NCBI GenBank assembly: GCA_015039465.1
Contig: MU130386.1
Span: forward strand, 65,201-104,152
Length of the DNA: 38,952 nt
DNA from: Phlegmacium glaucopus
Lineage: Eukaryota > Basidiomycota > Agaricomycetes > Agaricales > Cortinariaceae
Reading direction: 5' to 3'
The first letter of the stretch is position 1. The number at the start of each line of letters is the position of its first letter. The notes under the pieces were generated by a model. The model saw only the letters and a program-made list of their open reading frames with translations, had not been told where the DNA came from and ran no database searches. Both the position numbers and the translations under genes were made by a program. Positions 30,277 through 38,952 of this stretch are shown in pieces.

Positions 30277-30804
30277 TAGTGATGGGCAGGGGTACAATGG
30301 TAAGGGTAAGGAGGGTCAGGGTCAGGGTACAGATTTTTTGACCATTGAAAAACCCTTACCCTTCTGGAGGGTTCAGGGTATTTTTGGGAATTTTTATTTC
30401 TCTGATATCAGAGCGATCTAACTGTTGTGTATCTATAAAATTGACTTTAAATCAGAGAAAAAGCAATCTAAAGAGGCCTCACTGCTTTCACAACAATCAG
30501 TAGCTTAAAATACTAGTCAAACCCTCTCTATTTCATTTAAAATCTATTGCTAAACACCTTTAACACCCTGAACATGTTTTAAATAATAGCTACTTTGAAG
30601 GCTCCTTTGGATTACAAAGCTTGAGGAAGGATTTGGACCAAACCCTTGCACTAAACCCTGCTGGGGTTTCTTACCCTCCAACCCCTCAGAAACCCTTACC
30701 CTTACCCTCCAAAACCCTTACCCTCAGCCAAGGGTAAGGGTTTTTGGAGGGTAAGGGTAAGGGTCAGCCTAATTCCACCCTGGGGTTACCCTTGACCATC
30801 ACTA
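30277..30804. mobile_element. hAT-type MITE with GGGTAA words (528 bases)
   Basis: The TSD CAAGCAGG is perfect (30269-30276, 30805-30812). The left end TAGTGATGGGCAGGGGTA and the complement of the right end, TAGTGATGGTCAAGGGTA, match. The subterminal arrays are GGGTAAGGGTCAGGG on the left and AACCCTTACCCTCC on the right. There is no gene. Confidence 0.9.
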
Positions 30805-30812
30805 CAAGCAGG

Positions 30813-31063
30813 TGGTTAGACAAGTTTAAAAGACAGTTCAAACTCCAATTTTGCTCCAATTACATATTTATTCAGTTCACCTGTGATCCTCTGTAAAAAC
30901 AAAAGTCTGTTGAAAGTCAGGTAAAGTCATAGTTTGTGACTTTACTAGACTAAAGTGCAAATTGTTGACTACCACACAACTATGAAATTGATGGGTGACT
31001 TTTGAACAAAAGTTCAACTAGTCACATGATTTTAAAATGGCTCTAATTGGAATTTTGTCGATG
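30813..31063. other. No recognisable feature
   Basis: AT-rich stretch between the MITE and the presumed start of the YR retroelement. Confidence 0.4.
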
Positions 31064-31429
31064 TTTAAACTCTGTTTACTCTAGGCTAATCATGCAGCGA
31101 GGCCTTTCAGCCACTAAGCTGCGCCCTTAGTGTTATATGTCTCACTCTCATCTGACTCATCTTCATATGACGTCTTTAGTCTCACATTTAGTTTAAATAA
31201 GCTCACCTGGGTTCAAGGATGGCTTTGTTGGTTACTGTTCTTGTGCTCCAGGTGAGTATACCTTTTTATCTACATTGTGTATCCTTGTTGACTGCCATTC
31301 TTGTGCTCCAGTTCTAGTCCATTTCGCACTTCACTTCTTTAATTATTTATCGTTCCTTATATCCACGAAGGACATGTCACGCTGATGAACATGGCTATGC
31401 TCTACCAACTGGAATTGCCCTTTTGTTGC

Positions 31430-31640
31430 CATGTCAACCCTCTAGTCGCTACGTCGCCCCTCTCATCGCTACATTGCCCCTCTAGTCACTACATTGCCCC
31501 TCTCATCGCTATGTTGCCCCTCTCATCGCTACGTTGCCCCTCTAGTTGCCATGTCGCCCCTCTAGTCGCCATATCGCCCTTGTCACTATGTCACACCTTT
31601 CAGTCCTGCGTCACCCCTCTTGTTACTACATTGCCCTTTC
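31430..31640 (+). repeat. 20-base minisatellite in the YR-element leader
   Basis: Units resemble CCCCTCTCATCGCTACGTTG with about ten copies. It gives a 193-codon frame (31385-31966) rich in APLV/SPLSSL, which I treat as a repeat by-product. Confidence 0.8.
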
Positions 31641-32059
31641 CACCCTGTTCACCATCTTCATCATTACCCATTTTCCTAAAAGTCGCCCATGCTGCGCATC
31701 ACTTCGCTTCTTTTGATTTCCTATCATTCCTACTTTTATGCATCCCCTCACCGTGCCAAAATCATGTTCGCATCATTTTACTGTTACCTAGCTACCAGTT
31801 ATTCTCCATGCTCCTTTTATCTTATGGTGCGACTTTTTGTATTTTCTCACTTAGCTCCTTATGCTTTTTGATGCTATTTACTCCACACACCTTGTGCTTC
31901 ATTTCCCCATTTATTCTAATCACCTCTACTATAAAAAACCCATGTAACTTAGTTACAGGACAATAAGAAAGTATTCGCCTCTCTCCCCAGAGTATAGAAT
32001 TAAGTCTTGTCATCGTCTCTCTCCTCGTTCGCCTTCGTTTCATTGCGTTTTACTGCGAG

Positions 32060-32290
32060 TCGCCCATACAGCGACTATACTTCGTCACTGCGTCGCCCCT
32101 TCATCACTGCGTCGCCCCTTCATCACTGCATCGCCCCTTCGTCACTGCATCTCCCCTTCGTCACTGCGTCGCCCCTTCGTCACTGCGTCGCCCCTTCGTC
32201 ACTGCGTCGCCCCTTCGTCACTGCGTCGCCACTTCGTTCCTTTGTCACCCTTTCGTCATTACATTGCTCCTCGTTTCACTCGTCTCATAT
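32060..32290 (+). repeat. 19-base minisatellite in the YR-element leader
   Basis: Units of TTCGTCACTGCGTCGCCCC are almost perfect at 32095-32240, about ten copies. It is related in wording (GTCGCCCC) to the array at 31430, so the two may be one older array split by about 400 bases. Confidence 0.88.
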
Positions 32291-32420
32291 CTCGTCGCCC
32301 TACCTTAGTTGGAACCTTTCTGCATATACTTGACTCAGTGTTTAGGCCACCGAAGCCCCGAGCCGCATCACACCTCAGTTAGTACAGCACCTAGCGTACT
32401 GACAGTGTATCAACGCAGCA

Positions 32421-33615
32421 ATGTCCCAGCATGCGCAAGAAGGGCAAGAGAGTCAAGGGGATGTTGTTGACACCACCAATGCCTGCATCGGAATTGTCCA
32501 CAAATTCAGATCAGGGGAAATCTCCAAACCACAAGCTTCCTTGCTTCTCCAACAATCAATCCCACATGGAACTATCAGGGAGGATGCTTATGAGTCAGTC
32601 TACAGAACTTACCTTGAAATGCTCGACAACTTTGAAGCCTATCAACGAGGTAGCACAGAACAGGTTGATGAAGCACAACAGCAGTTTGAGAGACATATGT
32701 CAGGAGACCAAGATGAAATCAGCAGACATTTCAGAACAGATGCCCAGTCTCTTGGATCGACTAAGCGACCCCGATCCCCTGTCTCAGACAATGACATTGA
32801 TGAGTACACAAAGAAAATGCGCCTCAACTTCAAAGCATTGCCATGGAATGGAGATAAGACCGCGCAAGACCAATCATCCTTGAGCCTCTCACCATCCCTT
32901 CAGAAGACCAACACTCTACTCAAGAATTTCTCTCAGGACATCAAGCAAGCCTGGTTGTTGCTACTCAACTGTAACAAGCCCTTACCACAATTCCCTCAAT
33001 CGGAGTGGCTCAACCTGCTCAGCGGGAACGCTGTTGACCTCGACCATGTGTTCTCAAACATCTACACAATCTCCTGCGATGTCAGAGAACCGGTCGAGAT
33101 CAGTAAGCAACTCGAATTATTCCATAGCCCCTCAAAACCAGCTAAATCAGTTAAGACCCACGGAGACTGGGTCATTGCCTGGGACTCATTGGTTGACGCC
33201 ACATTATTCATTTTTGGACACAGGAAACTCAAACTCCAGTTATACGGCAAACACATCCAAATGTACTTCGCCTCCCTACCTATCCAGCTTCATACCTGTA
33301 TCATCAACTACGATCAAGCTGTCTGAATCCGAACGTCACAGCGTCGCAACCTCAAGCTCTTGAACTTCCCAGAGTTTACAGACTTACAATTGCAATGGGT
33401 ACACAACCCAACTGGTCTCGTATCTCGTATCCAACTCACCCTCAGATTCGCGAGCAAGGCAATTGTCGAATCGCCATCGCAGTGCCCCATGTAGGAGGTG
33501 GAATTAATGCAGGTGCCCTAACGCAGCAGCATCCTGCAACTACCTTCATGTATGCTCCAAGTGCTCAAGCGGAGGCCATATCGCAGACGACTGCAATGTT
33601 GCCGGTAAGAAGTAG
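32421..33615 (+). pseudogene. gag-like protein of the YR element, with CCHC knuckle
   Basis: The ATG at 32421 opens a 301-codon frame, rich in Gln/Glu/Ser at first, with a basic KRPRSP stretch and a helical middle part (WLLLLNCNKPLPQFP, SEWLNLLSGNAVDLDHVF). It stops at TGA 33324-33326, but the same frame continues with family-like text (RRNLKLLNFPEF, QLQWVHNPTGLVS). A frame change before 33508 then gives a zinc knuckle, CSKCSSGGHIADDC (C-x2-C-x4-H-x4-C, 33553-33594), preceded by further Cys/His (33508-33547). Gag proteins of this type package element RNA. It is dead through the stop and frameshift. Confidence 0.78.
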
Positions 33616-35413
33616 CAAGGGATCACCTCTGGCCCTTAGGTGGGAACGACGCCCCCGTTTTGTCAGAGAATATGTATGGTCCGATAGTGTTTCACCATGT
33701 TTATCTACAGCGCTTGTTACCGAGATAACACCCCCAGTTCCAGAACCTCCGCAAAATGAGCTCTCTAATGAGTCAGCTCTGTCCACCATCCGAACTCATC
33801 CTCATCTCTTCTGCATCACAACTCCTATTAAGATAGACCATTTGCGCGCTCTCCTAGCTCATCACCCTAAACGCGCTTTAGTCAGTTTGGTTTGTGCTGG
33901 ACTGGAGTCCGGTTTCTGGCCTTGGGCAATCACTGATCAATCAGACGCGCCTGAAATTGTTGATAATGCCCTTCTCCAGAAAATACGAGATCCAAACCAC
34001 CTTACCTTTATGAGGAAGCAGTGTGATGAAGAGATTGTGTTAGGCTGCTTCTCACCCCCTTTTCGAGATATTTTGCCTGGCATGACCACCATTCCTTTGT
34101 GGGTCGTACCCAAACCTCACTCTGACAACCTGCAATTGGTGGTTGACCACTCAGCTGGTAATCACTCACCCAATTCATTTATCTCATCCGGTGATGCCAG
34201 CACTCATCTCGACACTCTCCATGCTCTAGGGGCGGCTCTTATCAGGGTTAGAGAAAAGCATGGGAATGTCCCTCTCATTCTATTCAAGACTGACATTTCC
34301 CAAGCTTATTGTAGATTGCCTATGCACCCTTTGTGGCAGATACATCAGGTCGTCACAATTGATGGTATGCACCATGTTGATCGCAACAATAATTTTGGCA
34401 ATTGAGGTGCTGGCCAACTCTGGATCGCCTTTTTTGGGTTAGCCCTTTGGATTGCAATATTCATTATTTTCATCTATGATCTCTTTGCTTATGTTGACAA
34501 TGCATTTTCTTATGAATTTGCTGATCAAACCACTTACTATGCGCCCTATGGCAAACATTTACCATCGAAGCAGTTCCATCTCCTCACTCTCTTCAATGAC
34601 ATAGGCATCCCCCATGAAGAGCGGAAGCAGGTCTCAGGCTCGCTGTTAATGATTATCAGCTTTGATGTTGATCCCAATGCTATGACCATCACCATGCCCC
34701 CCGATGCTTGCCGTGACATTATCAGAGCAATCCGTGACTTTGCCAATCCATGTCAATGCAGATTGCTTAAAGATTTCCAGTGTCTTGCTGGGTGGATAAA
34801 TTGGGCACTCAATGTTTTCCCTCTCCTTTGACCTGGTCTATCCAGTATTTATGAGAAGATGCATCACGGTTTGTCCCCCTTCTCAAAGCTGTCCATCAAT
34901 AACTTGATCTGTAATGAACTCCACTGGTTAGCGAATCACATGGACCACTCTGATGGAGTTCACATCCTTGAGTCTCAAGAATGGGCCAGATCAGATGCAG
35001 ACCAAATATACCTTTGTGATGCTTGTCCGACAGGCATGGGTTACTGGTCTCTGGAAACCTGTGAGGGTTTTCAATGCACCATCTCTCCTTCATCTCGAAA
35101 TGGCATTTTCTTCTTTGAAGTGCCAACAGTTCTCTCTGCTTTGAGTCATGTCTGCGAGTCAGTCTTTCTGAAACCTAAGCGCCTAGCCATCCTCACCGAC
35201 AGCTCAAACACATTTGACATGTTCAACACCTTACATGTGTTACCGGCTTATAATCCTATTCTAATCACTGCAGTTGATCTCTTGATCAAGTCAAACATTC
35301 AGCTCTGCGTTTTTCACATACCTCACAACAACAACAAAGTAGCTGACGCCCTCTCACATCTTGATGGAAAGACTGCCCAACTCCTTCAACCTCGCATGGT
35401 CGTATCCAATTTT
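33600..35413 (+). pseudogene. Reverse transcriptase-RNase H of the YR element
   Basis: One frame carries the whole region. RT landmarks are PGMTTIPLWVVPKPHSDNLQ, LVVDHSAGNHSPNSFIS, LILFKTDISQAYCRLPMHP, NNNFGN-stop-GAGQLW, and the catalytic box AYVDNAFS, where relatives have VDD (the Asn codon is 34499-34501). RNase H follows: DACPTGMGYW, GIFFFE, LAILTDSSNTFDMFNTL, FHIPHNNNKVADALS. Stops at 34403-34405 and 34829-34831 are both TGA at Arg positions. The RT would copy element RNA; here it is inactive on two counts. The frame runs into the recombinase frame near 35361-35413. Confidence 0.9.
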
Positions 35414-36364
35414 TTCCCCCTCAATTTATGCTGGGGGATGTGTTGTTATGAGCAATGTGACTGCTCTGTCCAGGCCTCACAAATGTGGTGCCTGGACACG
35501 GGAACGACTGCTTCGCGAACATGCTATAGCGCTTGCATGTGCAGTCAAACCTTCTTCAGCCTCTTCCTATTCTTCCGCGTTAACGTCCTACCTCAATTTT
35601 TGCTCCATTCACTCTTTCCCCATCAAACCTACACCCAACACTCTCAGTTTCTTCGCTGTCTATATGTCGCATTACATCAAACCTCGTTCCATTAACTCTT
35701 ACTTGTCAGGAATCTGCAATCAACTCAAACCATTTTCCCCCAATGTCAGAACTCACAGGCGTCATTGGCTAGTATCCAAGTCCCTTGAAGGTTGCCAAAA
35801 GATGTTCCCAACTCCGATTAATCGAAAGAGACCTATTACTCATTCTGAACTCTCCTCTCTCTCACTCGCTCTCTCAGATTCTCCTGTATACGATGACAAA
35901 ATTTTCCTCGCCATCCTCCTCACCAGTTTCCATGGTTTAATGTGATTAGGTGAACTCACTTGGCCAAACAACAGACACCTCCAGGACTACCGCAAAGTAA
36001 TCATTTGCAACACAGTTATCATTAATCCAAAATCTTACCAGTTTCTGTTACCCGGCCACAAAGCTGACCGGTTCTTCGAAGGCAGTATTGTTTTAATCCA
36101 GGCCACTCAAACTCATGACGACCTGTGGTTAATGTTCTCTTCTTACATCACCTATTGTGATAGAATCTTCAAATATCATCCGGAACTGTGGCTAAAAGCT
36201 GATGGCACTATCCCAACTCGCACCTGGTTCCTCCAACACCTTTTCAAGGCATTCCCAGGTAACGTTGGTGGGCACTCCCTCCGTGCTGGGGGAGCAACTG
36301 CCCTTGCTGAAGCAGGACTCCCTTCCCACATCATTCAAGCCATAGGCCATTGGTCGTCGGACGC
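35361..36364 (+). pseudogene. Tyrosine recombinase of the YR element, truncated
   Basis: The frame reads SRPHKCGAWTRERLLREHAI, then a core-binding domain (SSASSYSSALTSYLNFCSIH, LSFFAVYMSHYIKPRSINSY, LSGICNQLKPF), then the catalytic domain. The first catalytic Arg sits in GLM-R-LGELTW in relatives; here its codon is TGA (35943-35945), the only stop in the frame. The H-x-x-R box is intact (GHSLRAGGAT; His 36273, Arg 36282), as is GHWSSDA. The catalytic Tyr is missing because TATA copy 6 enters at 36365; the Tyr in the hybrid end AHQY comes from that element. Confidence 0.9.
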
Positions 36365-37706
36365 TATCGCACACCAATACTGATTGGTAGCGTGAGAACA
36401 AAGCTTAAAAGTTGCCATCATGAAAATAAGTGGACTTCAAATTCACTTACCTATTTTGGAAGCAGCCCTGAATCGTGTTCCTGGTCGACAAATCATTCAT
36501 TCAATGTTATCACCCTCATCGCTCATCATACTCTCAATGTCTCACACTATGCTCTCCATTGTTTTCACTATTGACATGCTCCTAAGCATATACCATCCAT
36601 TCGTTCCTTGGTTAGTGATCCAGCAAAGTGATCAATCTACTATCCGCATCGGTCATCGGCTCACGTTTGATCATATCTTTGGTCCATCATTTCAAGAATG
36701 GCCCCTTTATGGATGCATCAACTACATCTCCCATTATGTACAAGGCTTTGTCATTGTTGTTGTGGCTATGGACCCACAAGTCTTCCCCTCAGCCATCTAT
36801 CTTGCCATCCCTCGCTCCTGGATCTCACTCAGTCCCCTATCCTCACTCATCTACCTCTTATCTTATCATTCACTGCCAAAACCATCATTCACGTGGTACC
36901 TGAAGCCTTCCCACCCTCTTTATGACAATTTAGGAAGTCCAGGAGGATCACGACTAAGCAGGAATTGCAGATGAATCAGCAGCAGAGGATTATTCTTGCA
37001 GAGTGTCACGTGTTATCAAGGCTGCGCAACATGGGATCATGGGCAAGCAGTATTTTCTCGGGAACAAGGCTGCGCCTTTCAAGTGTTGACTCAGGACCTT
37101 TCATATTTTGACATGACCACATGGCTATGGAGCTGATATATTTTTGCTATTAGGCTATGCACACTGCCTTCTTTTCTTTTCTCTCACACTTTGACACTTG
37201 TACAGAATTTTTTATTGTTCCTTCTTCTTTTTCTTGTTCTTTTCTTCTCGCAGCTGTCCTTTCTTCATTCCTCTTCTGACAGCGCGTACTCCTTTCTTTT
37301 TTTATTTGTTTTACATAGCCTCATCCTTAGGGTATAAATACTGCTCTTTTGTACCAGGATAGGTAGTGCAGTTCAATTCATTCTTACCCCCCAACAATCA
37401 TCATCTCAGTGGAATTCCAGTGAATTCCTTCCTCAAGTTCACTTTTTTCTGCCTTGAACTGTCAATCTATCCCCACTGTCAATTACTATAGTCTTGCTGA
37501 AGACTCCCTCTTATTCTTCCTCATCCTCTTCCTTAACCCCTCTGAGTTCGCTTTTTCAGTCCTTTACTGTCAACCCACTGTCAACTGCTATAGTCTTACT
37601 GAAGACTCTTCCTCATTCATCCTCATCCTTCTCATCTCTATTCTCACCCCCTACCTCTGTGTGATACAAGTCTAAGATTATACCTTCCCTAAACGAACAA
37701 CAGGGA
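36365..37706 (+). mobile_element. TATA element copy 6, 3' truncated
   Basis: It starts TATCGCACACCAATACTG after ACGC (36361-36364). It keeps the long frame (36420-36974), the TATA box (TATAAATACTGCTC near 37333) and the CT-rich part, with an internal duplication of the CTATAGTCTTRCTGAAGACTC region. It stops at ACAACAGGGA, about 80 bases short of the usual end, so the right TSD and the rest of the recombinase are lost. Confidence 0.82.
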
Positions 37707-38111
37707 CAAGGGGGCACCAGGATCGAAATGCCAGACCAGTTACCTGGTTACATCAGGAAAAAGGAAAATCATAGGTAGTTTTCTTATCATATATATTCTC
37801 CTCATAGTTCTGCCGAAGTGCTCAGTAACCCACCATAGTAGTAGTACACATCAGTAGCTCACCTATGCATGGTGGTACTCCAAGCGGTTCACTCAGTAGC
37901 CCATTATGGTAGTAGTACACATCAGTAGCCCACCTCTGCATGGTGGTACTGCAGGTAGTTCACTGAGCAGAGTCAGTTGAACGGGTAGTTTACCACACAG
38001 AGTCAGTTGAACGAGTACATCTTATTCAGGTTTCTGTTGCTTTGGTAGGCATATGTTGTTACTGATACCACTTATATATCCAAATTGCTGGCATGGCCCA
38101 CAAATTTTATA
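37707..38111. repeat. Non-coding stretch with a 71-base tandem duplication
   Basis: CAGTARCCCACCATAGTAGTAG and the following phrase TACACATCAGTAGC...GCATGGTGGTACT occur twice, starting at 37823 and 37894. A shorter ACAGAGTCAGTTGAACG duplication follows at 37975-38015. There is no gene. Confidence 0.7.
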
Positions 38112-38952
38112 TTAACGGCGCGCAGGCTGGGTACGAGATACATAAAGATCAAAGAGGTATCTGAGAAGGTAGAAGTCATGGTGACGAAGGTAAGGGTTTA
38201 AAAAAAATGTTTCAGCATCATCGAGAACATTGCCAGATGACCAAGCCTCAGGTATCTGACGGCCAAAGTTAGGGGAAAGATGACAGCTACGTGCTATCAA
38301 AGTGACAGGGATAATTGTTGCACGCTGTCGGCGGTTGTGAGAAGAGAGCGAAGTTTCGAACATGAGGGTGTCTGGGTCTGGTTGAGTACGGAAAGGTTTA
38401 TACCAGTGGATGTATGCGAGAGGGTGGGGATAATGATTGAATTCACTTGGTAAACTGAAAATCAATCGAACTTGAGCAACACGCAATCCTAAAGCATAAG
38501 AGGATAGGATAAGATGAATTATGAGAGGACTTGACTGAGTGCTCACCGCTTAAAGGGCCGTCCCTTTTCATATTGCTGGGGCTATCTTGAACGAGGACGG
38601 TGCTAAAGCGAGCGGGGGCAGATTCTTTGATGCCTTGGGAGGTTACTGTGCGAGGAGTTGTTTTGATGGCTTGAACAGTATCTATGGTGGGCATTGATGA
38701 GACCTCGGGAATTGGTGGAAGAACAAATTGAACCTGTTTATAAACGTCAAATGTAGAGGAAATAGTTGGGTGGTTAGTTCCAATTGGTTGATTTGTGTCG
38801 ATGAAAGTGGAAAGATGGTGTAGGAAATCGATTGCGCCAAAGTCAGCGATGATGGATGCCACAGAGACTCCACCCAACGCTGCCTTCTTTGCAACTGTGT
38901 ACCTTTCAAGTTCCTTCACTGTTGGTATGTCGTCCACACCCGAATCCTCCTC
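38112..38952 (-). CDS. 3' part of a spliced gene, probably transposon-derived; 5' end outside the window
   Basis: Two exons, 38952-38547 and 38488-38112, are joined by a 58-base intron. Splicing gives a continuous frame across ...KRDGPLSG/LRVAQVRLIFSLP. The second exon reads HYPHPLAYIHWYKPF, SSHNRRQRATIIPVTLIARS, CHLSPNFG and FFLNPYLRHHDFYLLRYL, and ends TRTQPARR-like before the stop at 38112-38114. I recall such wording from large transposon-associated basidiomycete proteins (C-terminal part after the transposase, Plavaka/KDZ-like company), but cannot name the family surely. The frame is still open at the window edge, so no start is called. It shows no stops, unlike the retroelements, so it may be young or selected. 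Confidence 0.7.
38489..38546 (-). other. Spliceosomal intron, 58 bases
   Basis: On the minus strand it has 5' GTGAGC and 3' TGCTTTAG, with a pyrimidine-rich middle. Removal restores the frame and gives a protein join that fits the family wording, while read-through shifts into an unrelated tail. Confidence 0.8.

Larger units (their letters stand above)
31064..36364 (+). mobile_element. Degenerate YR (DIRS/Ngaro-like) retroelement
   Basis: In order there is a leader with two minisatellites, a gag-like frame with a zinc knuckle, RT plus RNase H, and a tyrosine recombinase in another frame. There is no DDE integrase or LTR, so integration would use the recombinase, as in DIRS/Ngaro/PAT-type elements. 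The left limit is set by similarity of 31064 onward to 27047. The right end is cut by TATA copy 6 within the recombinase. At least four in-frame stops and one frameshift make it inactive. Confidence 0.87.

Noticed and set aside
31385..31966. 193-codon frame
   Set aside because: Most of it is minisatellite; no domain is seen and it precedes the gag start of the YR element.
37707..37740. Possible tRNA 3' end (TTTCGATCCTGGTGCCCCC on the minus strand)
   Set aside because: There is a B-box-like word but no A box or cloverleaf upstream; at best a fragment.

Overview
The window looks like a transposon-dense, AT-rich intergenic region of a basidiomycete (agaricomycete-type) fungus. I infer this from a fungal NB-ARC-TPR gene end, a copia element and a gag/RT/RNase H/tyrosine-recombinase retroelement of the kind common in mushroom genomes, many hAT-like MITEs, and a short (58-base) spliceosomal intron. 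Almost all of it is dead or non-autonomous mobile DNA. Only the two edges hold host-type genes, and both are partial.

Left edge (1-2207): bases 1-1729 are a literal letter-by-letter reversal, without complementing, of the middle of an NB-ARC-TPR (NLR-like) gene. Read backwards from 1729 to 1 they give an open frame (post-NB-ARC helical region, then TPR units), and the end at base 1 joins in sequence to the forward TPR array that starts at 1730 and stops at 2207. Biology has no simple way to make this, so it is most probably a data or assembly artefact. One extra base (258) also shifts the frame.

2208-8417: non-coding DNA, a palindromic MITE, and a 168-base satellite split by two elements with CATCAG termini. 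The larger of these (4659-7741) contains a solo LTR, which is itself split by a 1.35-kb element (called the TATA element here), plus a 38-copy 20-base minisatellite.

8418-21440: one degenerate copia element on the minus strand (3' LTR at 8418-8741, PPT, RNase H, RT, integrase), opened up by nested insertions up to five levels deep. Target-site duplications (TSDs) can be read at nearly every junction. Three families dominate: the TATA element (six copies in the window), a TG...CA LTR-like element (TGAT element, three copies), and MITEs sharing a CTTTACxGTCCCCC-type terminus but carrying different internal motif arrays.

21441-31063: scattered solo LTRs, an inverted LTR-like pair, hAT-type MITEs with 8-base TSDs, and another nested stack (27472-30182). 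31064-36364: a YR (DIRS/Ngaro-like) retroelement with gag (CCHC knuckle), RT-RNase H and tyrosine recombinase, broken by stops and cut off by a sixth TATA element. 37707-38952: a short 71-base repeat, then the 3' part of a spliced gene on the minus strand that runs off the window.

A common thread is CpG decay. Nearly all premature stops in the retroelements are TGA where the family has Arg (CGA to TGA), and both RT catalytic Asp-Asp pairs read Asp-Asn through the same CpG to CpA change. The two sides of single TSDs differ by CpG transitions. This points to cytosine methylation or a RIP-like process. The TATA elements consistently inserted at NCGN sites.
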